Notes under the pieces: generated by a model
The model's database searches: none
Told to the model about the DNA's origin: nothing
The model's input: only the letters and a program-made list of their open reading frames with translations
Shown: piece by piece, positions 7,352 to 16,053 of the stretch
Numbering within the stretch: the first letter of the stretch is position 1
How the letters are laid out: every line of letters starts with the position of its first letter
Position numbers and translations under genes: made by a program
Assembly: GCA_963836085.1 (NCBI GenBank)
Contig: CAWIHT010000002.1
Coordinates: forward strand, 186,001-250,000
DNA length: 64,000 bases
Direction of reading: 5' to 3'
DNA from: JAHEEL01 sp963836085
Lineage (GTDB): Bacteria > Actinomycetota > Acidimicrobiia > Spongiisociales > UBA5794

Positions 7352-10300
7352 ATGGATTTCCGGATCCTGGGCCCCCTCGAGGTGTCGGCAGGAGACGGGC
7401 CGATTGAACTCGGCGGACGCCGCCAGCGCACCGTCCTCGCCGCGCTGATCTTCAACGCGAACCGGGTCACCTCCACCGACCAGCTGATCGACATCGTGTG
7501 GGGTGAAGATCCCCCTCCCACGGCGAGACGATCGATCCAGGCGTATGTCTCGCGTTTGCGAAGGTCCCTCGGTGCGCATCGGATCGAGTCCGTAGATCCC
7601 GGATATCGACTGGGCGTCTGCGATGAGGAACTGGATGCCGACCGGTTCGAATCGCTCGTGCTCGTGTCCCGGTCGATCGCCGACACCGATCCGGCCGGGG
7701 CGCTCGATGCGGTGCGCGAGGCGCTCGCCCTATGGCGTGGCCCGGCCCTCGCCGATCTTCGGGACGAGGAGGCGATCGGCGCTCGAGCGCTCCGCTACGA
7801 CGAACGCCGCATGTCGGCGATCGAGGTGGAGATCGATCTCCAACTCGCGGCGGGGATGCATGAGAGCGTCATCTCGCAGGTGGAGGCCTGCTTGTCCGAG
7901 GACCCGTATCGGGAGCGACTCTGGGGGCAACTGATGCTCGCCCTCTATCGCTCCGGCCGTCAGGCAGATGCGCTGAAGGCGTTCGGGCGGGCGCGGCAGC
8001 GCCTCGTCGGGGATCTCGGGATCGATCCCTCGATAGAACTCCGGACGCTCGAGGAACAGATCTTGAACCAGGATCCCCAAGCGGCGGGGCCCGTATCGAC
8101 TCCCGTCGACCGGATCGACCGATCTTCGATCCGGAATCCGTATCGCGGACTCGCCCCATTCACCGAGGACGACGCGGGGGACTTCTTCGGCCGGGAACGC
8201 GTCGTCGGAATGATCCTCGGCCGTTTCGAGACGGGGAGTCGTCTGGTGGCCGTCATCGGACCGAGCGGCTGTGGGAAGTCGAGTCTGATCGCCGCCGGTG
8301 CGATCCCGGCCCTTCGTGCTCGGAGTGAGCGGTCTGGTGTCGTGCTCCAGGTGGTCCGCATGGAGCCGGGGAAGCACCCATTCGAGGCCCTCGAAGGCGC
8401 CATTGCGCGTCAGCGTGGCGAGGCGCCCGACGGCATGCTCGAACGCCTCGAAACTGATCCCGCGAGCGTTGTCCACGCTGTCTGCGGAGAGGCCGGCCAG
8501 CCGACCCTCCTGATTGTCGACCAGTTCGAGGATCTCTTCGTCGCTGTCACCCCGCCGGTTCGTGATCGCTTCATCGCTGCAGTCGTCCGTCTGGCTGCCG
8601 AGCCCCGCCGGGACATTTCAGTGATCCTCGCGCTCCGCGCTGATTTCTACGACCGGCCGCTCCGGAATCTCGATCTGGCGGAACCATTCGTCCGCGGCAT
8701 GGTTGCGGTCACGCCGCTGAATGCCGAAGAACTGCGATCGGCGATCGTCGACCCGGCAGCCTGCGTTGGAGTGAGGATCGACGGCGACGTGGTGGCTCAT
8801 CTGTTGGCAGATGTCCAAAGCGAACCTGGAGCGCTTCCGCAACTCCAGTACGTGCTGACACAGCTCTTTGAGGCTCGGAACGGAGACACCATCACCGTCT
8901 CGCACTACGAGCAAGAAGGGGGGATGCGGGGGATTCTTGCCAGGCGAGCCGAGTCCGCATACTTGGCGCTCTCGAAGGGAGAGCGCGTCGCGGCGCATCA
9001 GGTGTTCCTTCGTCTCGTTCGGGTGCGCGACGGTGGCTTGGTCACACGGCGTCGTGCGCTGCTCGAGGAGGTGACGGCGCTGAGCCCCGTGGCGACGCTG
9101 GTTCTCGATCGGTTCGCCACGTATCGACTGATCGGATTCGATCGTGACCCGGTGACCCGGCAGCCGACGGTCTCGCTCGTGCACGAGGCCTTGATTGCCG
9201 ATTGGACCCGGCTCCGCTCGTGGATTGCGCTCGATCGAGTCGATCTGCAGCTACGCGAGATGCTCGACGTCGAGGCACGAACCTGGCAGCAGTCGGGGGA
9301 GGACCCCGACTACTTGCTTGTCGGAACACGACTGGAGCAGTTCGAGGAGTGGGACCGGCGGACGAGGCTCACGCTCACCGACGCCGAGCGTGACTATCTG
9401 ACGGCGAGCTACGACCGCCGATCCTCGGAACGCGCGCTCGAAGCAGCGCGCGTCGGCCGCGAGCGCTCTCTCGAGGCACGTGCCCACAATCGGGCCGTCG
9501 CTCTGGCGTTCGTCATGTCGGTGGCTGCCACGATTGCCGCAGTTCTGGCCATCGTGGCGCTCGCGTTCGGCCGCGACGCAGAGCAGAACGCCTCCGAGGC
9601 CGAACGTCTCGCTGCCGAATCCGAAGCTGACCGGGTCGCCGCGGTGGTATCGGAAGCTCGAGCGCTCGCTTCGTCACTCACGCACGGAGCCGTTGCTTCC
9701 CTGGCCACCGATCCAGAGCGGAGCCTCCTGCTGGCCGTCCACGCCGTCGGAGTACTCCACGGATCCGGACAGGAAGTATCCGAGCGAACGATCGAGACAC
9801 TCCATGTCGCCGTCCAGTCCGCAAACGTGCTGTACCCGGCGGACGCGGATCGATCGGTTGTCATCGACGGACCGACGGGGAGGGTCGGCGTCTATGACGT
9901 TCCGTTGCCCACGCTGATCGATTTGGCGACATCGGGCATTACCCGACCGCTGAGCGACGACGAGTGTGCAGAGTTCTTCACGGGGGTGCCGTGTCCAAGG
10001 CAACTGCCGACCGTCGATGAGGGGACGGCAGGAGCAGCGCTGTCAACGGAGCAAGCAGAATCGGGATTCGTCCTGGGCGGAACGACGGTTCGCGTCGCGA
10101 GTCCTTGGACCGGAGAAGATGGCAGGGCATTCGCCGCCGATCTCGCCCGATTCACGTCGCGGACGGGGATCGCAGTCGTCGCGACCGTGCCCGGTCTTGG
10201 ATCAGACGACCTGTCCGACCGCGTTGACCTTGTGGGGTTGGTGGAGCCAGTCGCCGGATCGACACATCGGTATCCGGAACTCGTCGACCTCAGCCGCTAC

Positions 10301-11293
10301 CTCGATCGTGGGGCGCTCGAAGTCGATCACTACGCCTATCTTCTCGATCTGATGACAACCGGTGAGAGCGGGACATCATCCAGTGCGGCGCCGGGACTCA
10401 TGGGAATTCCCCTCGCCGTGTCCGTCAAGAGCCTCATCTGGTATCCGGCCGTCGCGTTTGCCGACGCCGGCTACTCAGTTCCGGCGACGTGGGGCGAACT
10501 CGTGCAGTTGACCCACCGGATCGCAGAGGACGGGCGGACTCCATGGTGCATGGCCGAAGCGGGAACCGTTCCGGGCGGACCGGCAACGGACTTCGTCGAG
10601 GACCTCGTCTTGCGCGGCTCGGGGACTCGCGTCTACGACCGTTGGGTTGACGGTCAGTTGCCGTTCAACGCCATCCCCGTGCGCAGGGCATTCGATCGCT
10701 ACGGCGAGATCATGCTCGAGCCAGGCCACGTCTACGGCGGAATCGATCAGGCGATCGACCTTTCGATCGGAGACGGGATGGGTCTGCTGCAGATGGACGA
10801 ACCGGGCTGTTGGCTCCATCACCAGGGCAGCTACGCATTGCAGTACCTTCGTCCCCGGGCGACCCAACTCGGGCAGGTCGGCTACTTCGTCTTGCCCTTC
10901 CCGGAAACTGATGGCGGCGGCGCCGTGTTGGGTTCTGTGGTCTTCATTGGAGCGGTCTCGGATCGACCCGAGGTCCGGGAACTCATACGATTTCTCGCTG
11001 GGTCCGACTACGGGGCAGCGCTTGCCCGGACGGTCGGGTCAGGGTTCGTCGTGGCCAATCAAGCTGCCGTCCTCACCTACGCCGAGGCCGACGAGCGGCG
11101 CACGATTGCACCGATGGCGCATCGAGCACTGACCGACGGCACTTTCAGGATCGATGCCTCGGTCGCGATGGGGATCGAGGCCGCGTTCCGCGAGGCGATG
11201 ATCGGATATCTGAGGAGCGGGCGTGAGGCTCTACCGTCGATCCTCGACCGCCTGGGGGGTGGAGGATTCGAGCCACCGCCGGCGCTCGAGTGA
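7352..11293 (+). CDS. SARP/BTAD regulator - STAND NTPase - TM - solute-binding-protein chimera
   Basis: This is a 1313-residue multidomain protein. Residues 1-90 form an OmpR-like winged helix (FRILGPLEVSAG, TVLAALIFNANRVVT-type region). Residues about 97-240 form the bacterial transcriptional activation (BTAD) repeats. Residues about 262-640 form an nSTAND1-type NTPase with NPYRGLAPF entry, Walker A GPSGCGKSS (303-311) and Walker B LLIVDQFEDLF (386-396). One hydrophobic segment, VALAFVMSVAATIAAVLAIVALAF, lies near 714-738 (read as two halves). From about 908 the sequence resembles ABC carbohydrate-binding proteins (VRVASPWTG, MGIPLAVSVKSLIWYP, TWGELVQLT, GYFVLPFPET). The topology implies cytoplasmic DNA binding and an extracellular ligand sensor. 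The ligand and target genes are unknown; adjacent minus-strand envelope genes are candidates. Confidence 0.85.
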   Translation: MDFRILGPLEVSAGDGPIELGGRRQRTVLAALIFNANRVTSTDQLIDIVWGEDPPPTARRSIQAYVSRLRRSLGAHRIESVDPGYRLGVCDEELDADRFESLVLVSRSIADTDPAGALDAVREALALWRGPALADLRDEEAIGARALRYDERRMSAIEVEIDLQLAAGMHESVISQVEACLSEDPYRERLWGQLMLALYRSGRQADALKAFGRARQRLVGDLGIDPSIELRTLEEQILNQDPQAAGPVSTPVDRIDRSSIRNPYRGLAPFTEDDAGDFFGRERVVGMILGRFETGSRLVAVIGPSGCGKSSLIAAGAIPALRARSERSGVVLQVVRMEPGKHPFEALEGAIARQRGEAPDGMLERLETDPASVVHAVCGEAGQPTLLIVDQFEDLFVAVTPPVRDRFIAAVVRLAAEPRRDISVILALRADFYDRPLRNLDLAEPFVRGMVAVTPLNAEELRSAIVDPAACVGVRIDGDVVAHLLADVQSEPGALPQLQYVLTQLFEARNGDTITVSHYEQEGGMRGILARRAESAYLALSKGERVAAHQVFLRLVRVRDGGLVTRRRALLEEVTALSPVATLVLDRFATYRLIGFDRDPVTRQPTVSLVHEALIADWTRLRSWIALDRVDLQLREMLDVEARTWQQSGEDPDYLLVGTRLEQFEEWDRRTRLTLTDAERDYLTASYDRRSSERALEAARVGRERSLEARAHNRAVALAFVMSVAATIAAVLAIVALAFGRDAEQNASEAERLAAESEADRVAAVVSEARALASSLTHGAVASLATDPERSLLLAVHAVGVLHGSGQEVSERTIETLHVAVQSANVLYPADADRSVVIDGPTGRVGVYDVPLPTLIDLATSGITRPLSDDECAEFFTGVPCPRQLPTVDEGTAGAALSTEQAESGFVLGGTTVRVASPWTGEDGRAFAADLARFTSRTGIAVVATVPGLGSDDLSDRVDLVGLVEPVAGSTHRYPELVDLSRYLDRGALEVDHYAYLLDLMTTGESGTSSSAAPGLMGIPLAVSVKSLIWYPAVAFADAGYSVPATWGELVQLTHRIAEDGRTPWCMAEAGTVPGGPATDFVEDLVLRGSGTRVYDRWVDGQLPFNAIPVRRAFDRYGEIMLEPGHVYGGIDQAIDLSIGDGMGLLQMDEPGCWLHHQGSYALQYLRPRATQLGQVGYFVLPFPETDGGGAVLGSVVFIGAVSDRPEVRELIRFLAGSDYGAALARTVGSGFVVANQAAVLTYAEADERRTIAPMAHRALTDGTFRIDASVAMGIEAAFREAMIGYLRSGREALPSILDRLGGGGFEPPPALE

Positions 11294-11344
11294 CGCGAAT
11301 CGACCGCCGAGAGGGGGACCCCGGCGGCCGATGGCTCAGTTCGG

Positions 11345-12214
11345 CTACTGCGTCGCTGCTTCGTCGGCGAGGATGCCGGTGGGTACGAGTCCGGTTGCGG
11401 CTTCGGTGATGAGCGCGAACTCTTCGCCGGTGAGCGTGGACTCGTACAACGCCCCTCCGCCTGCGATTGCGGAGGAATGTGCGAGTAGATGGTTGATCCC
11501 GACCAGCTGCTCTGCAGCGGTCCGCGGCGACAGCGTCTCGTCGGCGAGGATGCCGGTGGGTACGAGTCCGGTTGCGGCTTCGGTGATGAGCGCGAACTCT
11601 TGACCGCTGAGTGTGGACTGTGCGTATGCGGGTTCGATTCCGAGTGCGCGTTCGTCGGCGAGGATGCCGGTGGGTACGAGTCCGGTTGCGGCTTCGGTGA
11701 TGAGCGCGAACTCTTGACCGCTGAGTGTGGACTGTGCGTATGCGGGTTCGATTCCGAGTGCGCGTTCGTCGGCGAGGATGCCGGTGGGTACGAGTCCGGT
11801 TGCGGCTTCGGTGATGAGCGCGAACTCTTGACCGCTGAGTGTGGACTGTGCGTATGCGGGTTCGATTCCGAGTGCGCGTTCGTCGGCGAGGATGCCGGTG
11901 GGTACGAGTCCGGTTGCGGCTTCGGTGATGAGCGCGAGTTCCCGGAGCGACATCGGAGCGGTGAGCACCGGACCAGCGGCCGCCGGTACGACGGCTGCCG
12001 GGACCGGGGCCGGCACAACCTCGGGTGCGACGACCTCGGCGGGTCCGACCGCCGCGGGCGATGTGGCGGACGGTGAGTCGGATTGGCTGAAGATGAGCGT
12101 CACAGCGGCAATGCCGATGGCAGTGATCGCCAGGAGCGCCAGCGTGAGCATCCATCGATTCGGGTGGTGCGGGCCGACGGTGGTGATTCCACCGGATCCG
12201 TGGGCAGTAGTCAT
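11345..12214 (-). CDS. membrane-anchored tandem-repeat protein, function unknown
   Basis: I do not recognise a family. The 289-residue product has a short cytoplasmic N-terminus, one TM segment (MLTLALLAITAIGIAAVTLIF in two halves near residues 22-42), and an Ala/Pro/Val-rich linker. Five copies of LITEAATGLVPTGILADE follow, most spaced by RALGIEPAYAQSTLSGQEFA. The repeat is 38 residues; the interval before the last copy is longer (59 residues). I chose ATG 12214 because GGGAGG lies just upstream; earlier in-frame codons add implausible sequence. It is convergent with the SARP-STAND gene. Confidence 0.8.
   Translation of the reverse strand: MTTAHGSGGITTVGPHHPNRWMLTLALLAITAIGIAAVTLIFSQSDSPSATSPAAVGPAEVVAPEVVPAPVPAAVVPAAAGPVLTAPMSLRELALITEAATGLVPTGILADERALGIEPAYAQSTLSGQEFALITEAATGLVPTGILADERALGIEPAYAQSTLSGQEFALITEAATGLVPTGILADERALGIEPAYAQSTLSGQEFALITEAATGLVPTGILADETLSPRTAAEQLVGINHLLAHSSAIAGGGALYESTLTGEEFALITEAATGLVPTGILADEAATQ
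11361..11936. repeat. 114-bp tandem repeat array within the repeat protein gene
   Basis: TCGTCGGCGAGGATGCCGGT recurs at 11361, 11538, 11652, 11766 and 11880. The last four are exactly 114 bases apart, with the intervening units identical or nearly so over their full length. The first interval is 177 bases. Near-perfect nucleotide identity, including third positions, indicates recent duplication or ongoing homogenisation. Unit length is a multiple of three, so copy-number change would preserve the frame. Confidence 0.95.
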
Positions 12215-12289
12215 GATCTGCCTCCCTTTCCTCGTTGGCGGATGATGCCTGGAGCTAGTGTCAGGGAGTCGTGATGCAGCAGCGTTGTA

Positions 12290-12318
12290 GGACGGTTGCA
12301 GCCCACCCACAACCGTCC
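12290..12318 (-). terminator. terminator-like hairpin after the propeller gene
   Basis: GGACGGTTG (12290-12298) and CAACCGTCC (12310-12318) form a 9-bp perfect stem with an 11-base loop, 3 bases beyond the stop of the minus-strand gene at 12322. No U-tract is seen. It would separate that gene from the repeat-protein gene downstream. Confidence 0.5.
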
Positions 12319-12321
12319 GTT

Positions 12322-13512
12322 CTAGAGGTGGACGGCTACGAATTCTCCGGTCACTCCCGGGATCCGATGATGGGCACCCGTTCTCCAATCGATGATGACG
12401 AGTTCGCCGGATTCGGAGTCCTGCATGGCGAGATGGGTGCCGCGTGACACGAATCCGATCAGGTAGACGATCGAATCGACGCGAACCGTTCTGAGTGTGG
12501 CATCAGTCTGATCCCGGATTGTCAGCGACGTTCCGCCCGTGTTCGTATAGGTGGTTGCAGCGATGAGGCTTCCATCCGCCGAGATCTTCACGGCAGGGAT
12601 TCCGGTGTTGGGACCGGGGAACAGGAAGACCGGCTTGAAGTAGCGATCGACGACTCCGATCGTTGGGGCGGCCGCGACCACGGTCGGCGCAAGGAGGGCC
12701 AGGTCATCGGCAGCAGCGACCTGGGTGGCATCAACCAACAATGCGTCGCCACCCGCTGCGTATGCAACGCCTCCCATGACGCGGAGGGGCCGGCCGATCG
12801 GGTCGAGAACGACAATCGCCGCGGGCTCGTCGACGGCGATCGCGTATCCCCAGTCACCCCACGTCAGGAGACGCTGGCCGTCGGCGAGTGGCGTGACCAG
12901 TGTTGATTCGGTACCGCCCAGCAGGCCCGGTTGCACGTGGACCCGAAACAGGGCGTTCGATCCCGCTCCGGTCGGAGCTGCCGTGTATGCAAGCGTCGCG
13001 TCCTCGATCGGATGGAACACCGCCGCCGACGCCATGCTCTCGATCTGGATGGCGGCGTCCCCCGGAAGCGGCCCGGCGAAGAGGTTCCAGGACGGGTCGA
13101 TGAAGGCAATCGCCTCGCCGCTGTTGTCGAACTGTGCCGAGACGGGTGCGGACGGCAGCCGGTAGGACCGGGCAAATCGCTCAACTGAAGGCCACAGCAC
13201 GGTCCGAGGATCGTCCGACCGTGAGAGTGCGATGAGTCGATCGAATTCGATCGGGAGGAGATCGCCGAGCGGCGGTGGGAGCGTGGTCGTTGTGATCGCG
13301 AGTTCCTCGCTCTCCGACGCCACGAGCGCCGGTTCCGGCTCGTCGGGCTCCTGCTGGTCGCCTCCTGCGCCGAACACCACGAGAACCACCAGGAGGACAA
13401 CGAACGTGGCAGCGATAGCGAGACCGGGCCGCTTCCGCGTCGGGCGTGCGGGCGTTGGTGCGCCTTCGGGTTCCAGCGGCCGTACGCCGCCTTGCTCGTC
13501 TCTGCGTTCCAC
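12322..13512 (-). CDS. membrane-anchored beta-propeller-like protein, function unknown
   Basis: The 396-residue product has a basic cytoplasmic N-terminus (about 30 residues), then a TM segment (LAIAATFVVLLVVLVVFGAG), then a Glu/Thr/Pro-rich linker (LAITTTTLPPP). The long remainder contains short hydrophobic strand pairs typical of WD40/TolB-like propellers: FDNSGEAIAFID, FHPIEDATLAYT, ISADGSLIAATTY, FVSRGTHLAMQDSESGELVI. No catalytic motif is evident. It should be exported but anchored. Its location next to a membrane sensor-regulator and a repeat protein suggests an envelope role, which is inference. Confidence 0.7.
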   Translation of the reverse strand: MERRDEQGGVRPLEPEGAPTPARPTRKRPGLAIAATFVVLLVVLVVFGAGGDQQEPDEPEPALVASESEELAITTTTLPPPLGDLLPIEFDRLIALSRSDDPRTVLWPSVERFARSYRLPSAPVSAQFDNSGEAIAFIDPSWNLFAGPLPGDAAIQIESMASAAVFHPIEDATLAYTAAPTGAGSNALFRVHVQPGLLGGTESTLVTPLADGQRLLTWGDWGYAIAVDEPAAIVVLDPIGRPLRVMGGVAYAAGGDALLVDATQVAAADDLALLAPTVVAAAPTIGVVDRYFKPVFLFPGPNTGIPAVKISADGSLIAATTYTNTGGTSLTIRDQTDATLRTVRVDSIVYLIGFVSRGTHLAMQDSESGELVIIDWRTGAHHRIPGVTGEFVAVHL

Positions 13513-13609
13513 GGTGCGATGGTAGGCGAAGTGACCGGCTGCGATGGGCGGATTTTCGGAGCCGGTCGGGGCTATCGTCGGAGCCAGGCAACCTCAAGGA
13601 GCGTGTGCG

Positions 13610-14515
13610 ATGATCGACTTTCAGGACCGCGTTGCAGTGATCACCGGTGCCGGTGGAGGACTCGGCCGCGAGTATGCCCTCCTCCTCGCTTCCCGCGGCG
13701 CGTTGGTGGTCGTCAACGACCTCGGCGGGTCGGTCCACGGCGACGGAGCGGATACCAGCGCGGCGGACGCCGTGGTAGCCGAGATCCGAAGCATGGGGGG
13801 AACCGCGATCGCCGAACACAGTTCGGTCGCCGATCCGGATGGGGGCGCCGCAATCATCGAGAGCGCTGTCGACGAGTTCGGCCGGGTGGACATACTCATC
13901 TCGAATGCCGGGATTCTGAGGGACCGCACGCTGGCGAACATGGCTGTCGAGGATCTCCGTTCGGTGCTCTCTGTCCACCTCGAAGGGGCGTTCTACGTCG
14001 CGATGCCGGCATTCAGGGTCATGAAAGAACAACACTACGGCCGCATCGTGTTTGCGTCCTCGGGGTCGGGGTTGTTCGGCAACTTCGGGCAAACCAACTA
14101 CGCCGCGGCCAAGGCAGGACTGGTCGGGTTCATGAACGCACTGAAGCTCGAAGGAGCGAAGTACAGCATCCTGGTGAATACGGTGGCGCCGATCGCCCAC
14201 ACGCGCATGACCGAGGAGATCCTCGGGGACCAGGCGGATCAGTTCGACGCGGCATCAGTCGCTCCCGCGGTGGCGTACCTTGCCTCGGACGCTCACGAAC
14301 ACACGGGTGAGGTGTGGTCGGTCGGCGGCGGCTCAGTCAGTCGAGTCTTCACGGCCCTCTGCGAGGGGTATTTCAAGCACCCTGACCGCGAGGGGCCGAT
14401 GACGGTCGAGGACGTGGCAGAGAATGTCGCCGACGTGCGGATCGAAGACGGCTACATCGTCCCGTTCTCACTCCGTGATGAATTTGCGAAGCTCGGCCCG
14501 AAGCTCTATTCATGA
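13610..14515 (+). CDS. SDR oxidoreductase, MFE-2/FabG-like
   Basis: This 301-residue short-chain dehydrogenase has the NAD(P) motif TGAGGGLG near residue 12. NDLGG follows the Rossmann fold, then NAG in SNAGILRDR, then a YxxxK catalytic pair in NYAAAKAG. The NDLGGSVHGDG segment and the C-terminal extension resemble the 3-hydroxyacyl-CoA dehydrogenase unit of peroxisomal-type multifunctional enzyme 2, so beta-oxidation is likely. ATG 13610 follows AAGGAG. The stop overlaps the next start (ATGA 14512-14515). Confidence 0.88.
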   Translation: MIDFQDRVAVITGAGGGLGREYALLLASRGALVVVNDLGGSVHGDGADTSAADAVVAEIRSMGGTAIAEHSSVADPDGGAAIIESAVDEFGRVDILISNAGILRDRTLANMAVEDLRSVLSVHLEGAFYVAMPAFRVMKEQHYGRIVFASSGSGLFGNFGQTNYAAAKAGLVGFMNALKLEGAKYSILVNTVAPIAHTRMTEEILGDQADQFDAASVAPAVAYLASDAHEHTGEVWSVGGGSVSRVFTALCEGYFKHPDREGPMTVEDVAENVADVRIEDGYIVPFSLRDEFAKLGPKLYS

Positions 14516-15069
14516 CCGACTGGAACGGGAGCACTGCTCTCATCGTCGTCGACGTCCAGAAGGGTTTCGACGATCAGGCGTTCTGGGGCAACCGCAACAA
14601 TCCCGATTGTGAGGACAACGTCGCCCGCCTCATCAAGGCTTGGCGCGATCACGATTGGCCGGTCGTGTTCGTGCGCCACGATTCGAGAACTCCGGGTTCG
14701 CCGCTCGCCGTCGGTTCGCCAGGCAACGAGTTCAAGGACTCGGTGACCGGCGATCCGGACCTCCTGGTGAGCAAGACCGTTCACTCCGCGTTCCACGGGA
14801 CACCAGACCTCGCAGCATGGCTGGAACAGCAGGGCATCACCGGGATCGCGATCTGCGGAATCCAGACCAACATGTGCTGTGAGACGACCGCACGCGTGGG
14901 CAGCGACCTGGGATTCGAGATGATCTTCGTCGCCGATGCGACCCACACCTTTGATCTGATCGGTGGCAACCACCAGGTGTATCGCGCTCGCGAGATCTCT
15001 CGCTACACGTCGCTGACGCTCGATGCCGACTTCGGGCGGGTCGTGTCGACGACCGAGTTGGTCAGCTGA
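14512..15069 (+). CDS. isochorismatase-like cysteine hydrolase
   Basis: The 185-residue protein has the cysteine hydrolase triad arrangement: D14 in ALIVVDVQ, K88 in LLVSKTVHSAF, and C122 in GIQTNMCCETTA. Family members hydrolyse amides such as nicotinamide or ureido compounds; the substrate here cannot be told. Translation is coupled to the SDR by a 4-base overlap. It converges on thiQ with no gap between the stops. Confidence 0.9.
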   Translation: MTDWNGSTALIVVDVQKGFDDQAFWGNRNNPDCEDNVARLIKAWRDHDWPVVFVRHDSRTPGSPLAVGSPGNEFKDSVTGDPDLLVSKTVHSAFHGTPDLAAWLEQQGITGIAICGIQTNMCCETTARVGSDLGFEMIFVADATHTFDLIGGNHQVYRAREISRYTSLTLDADFGRVVSTTELVS

Positions 15070-16053
15070 TCAGTCCTCGAACCAGCTGACCCGGTCGGTG
15101 TCGATGTCGAACTGGGCCCGTGCACCGGCTTCGAGACGCTCGCCGGACCAGGCGACGAGTTCGCTGCCCGCGCCAAGATCGAGTTCGATCCGGTAGGCGC
15201 CGCCGCGGAAGTGGGATCCCGCCACGGGGGCCGACGCCGCTCCCGATGGCCGCAACAGGATGGCCTCGGGCGGGACCACGCCGGTGGTGGCCGTCGGTGT
15301 CGGGCACTCCAGACCAAGGCCGGCGAGGATCGACGAGGGAAGCAGGTTCTCGAGTCCGATGAAGCGGGCCGTCCAGCCGTCGGGCGGGTGGTGCCAGAGC
15401 CCCTCCGGAGTATCGTCGGCCACAATGCGACCCTCGCGAATGATCGCTACCTCGTCGGCGATTGTGAACGCCTCTTCCCGGTCGTGCGTGACGTAGAGGA
15501 CCGTGACACCAACCGTCGAGAAGATCGTTCGCATCTCGATCAGCAGATGCTCCCGCAACGATCGGTCGAGGGCACCGAGCGGTTCGTCGAGCAGGACGAG
15601 CCTCGGGTGCGGTGCCAGGGTCCGGGCGAGCGCAACCCGCTGCCGCTCGCCGCCAGAGAGGCTGCCGACGCGTCGATCCTCGTAGCCGGGCAGGCCGACG
15701 AGTTCGAGTATGGCGGCCACCCGTGACCGGGTGGTATCGGAGTCGAGACCCTGCATCTGGAGGCCGAACGCGACGTTTCCTGCGACGGTTCGGTGGGGGA
15801 ACAGGGCGTAGTCCTGGAACATCAACCCGAACCCTCGCTTGTGGGTCGGGATATCGACCGTTGAGCGGCCGTCCCACATGATATCGCCGGAGGTCACCGG
15901 TTCGAGGCCGGAGATGGCGCGAAGCATGGTCGACTTTCCTGATCCAGATGGGCCCATCAGGACGTGGATTGTTTGGTCGGCAACCTCGAGAGTGGCGCCG
16001 TCGACGGCGGTCGTGTCCCCGAATCGAACGACGAGGTCGTTGACGTTGAGCAT
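15070..16053 (-). CDS. thiQ: thiamine ABC transporter ATP-binding protein
   Basis: The 327-residue ABC ATPase has Walker A GPSGSGKST, Q-loop FQDYALFPH, signature LSGGERQRVALAR and Walker B LVLLDEP followed by LGALD. A C-terminal extension of about 100 residues is TOBE-like (PPEAILLRPSG), making it longer than enterobacterial ThiQ. It is the last gene of the thiN-thiB-thiP-thiQ operon, and its ATG shares one base with the thiP stop. Substrate assignment comes from the riboswitch and thiB. Confidence 0.88.
   Translation of the reverse strand: MLNVNDLVVRFGDTTAVDGATLEVADQTIHVLMGPSGSGKSTMLRAISGLEPVTSGDIMWDGRSTVDIPTHKRGFGLMFQDYALFPHRTVAGNVAFGLQMQGLDSDTTRSRVAAILELVGLPGYEDRRVGSLSGGERQRVALARTLAPHPRLVLLDEPLGALDRSLREHLLIEMRTIFSTVGVTVLYVTHDREEAFTIADEVAIIREGRIVADDTPEGLWHHPPDGWTARFIGLENLLPSSILAGLGLECPTPTATTGVVPPEAILLRPSGAASAPVAGSHFRGGAYRIELDLGAGSELVAWSGERLEAGARAQFDIDTDRVSWFED

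Noticed and set aside
7352..11293. STAND NTPase read as an anti-phage (Avs/NLR-like) defence gene
   Set aside because: The N-terminal SARP/BTAD domain and the C-terminal solute-binding-like region fit a transcription regulator. No nuclease, protease or TIR effector and no neighbouring defence gene is present.
11361..11936. Regular 114-base repeats considered as a CRISPR array
   Set aside because: The repeats have no unique spacers, are longer than CRISPR units, are in frame in a protein with a signal/TM segment, and no cas gene is near.
11489..12076. Long plus-strand open frame across the repeat array
   Set aside because: It is a shadow of the minus-strand repeat gene. It lacks a ribosome-binding site and gives a Cys/Gly-rich repeat with no plausible fold, whereas the minus strand has a TM segment and good start.
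13181..14200. 339-codon minus-strand open frame over the propeller gene start and the SDR gene
   Set aside because: It overlaps two well-supported genes in a GC-rich region where antisense frames stay open by codon bias, and its product is Arg/His-rich without recognisable motifs.
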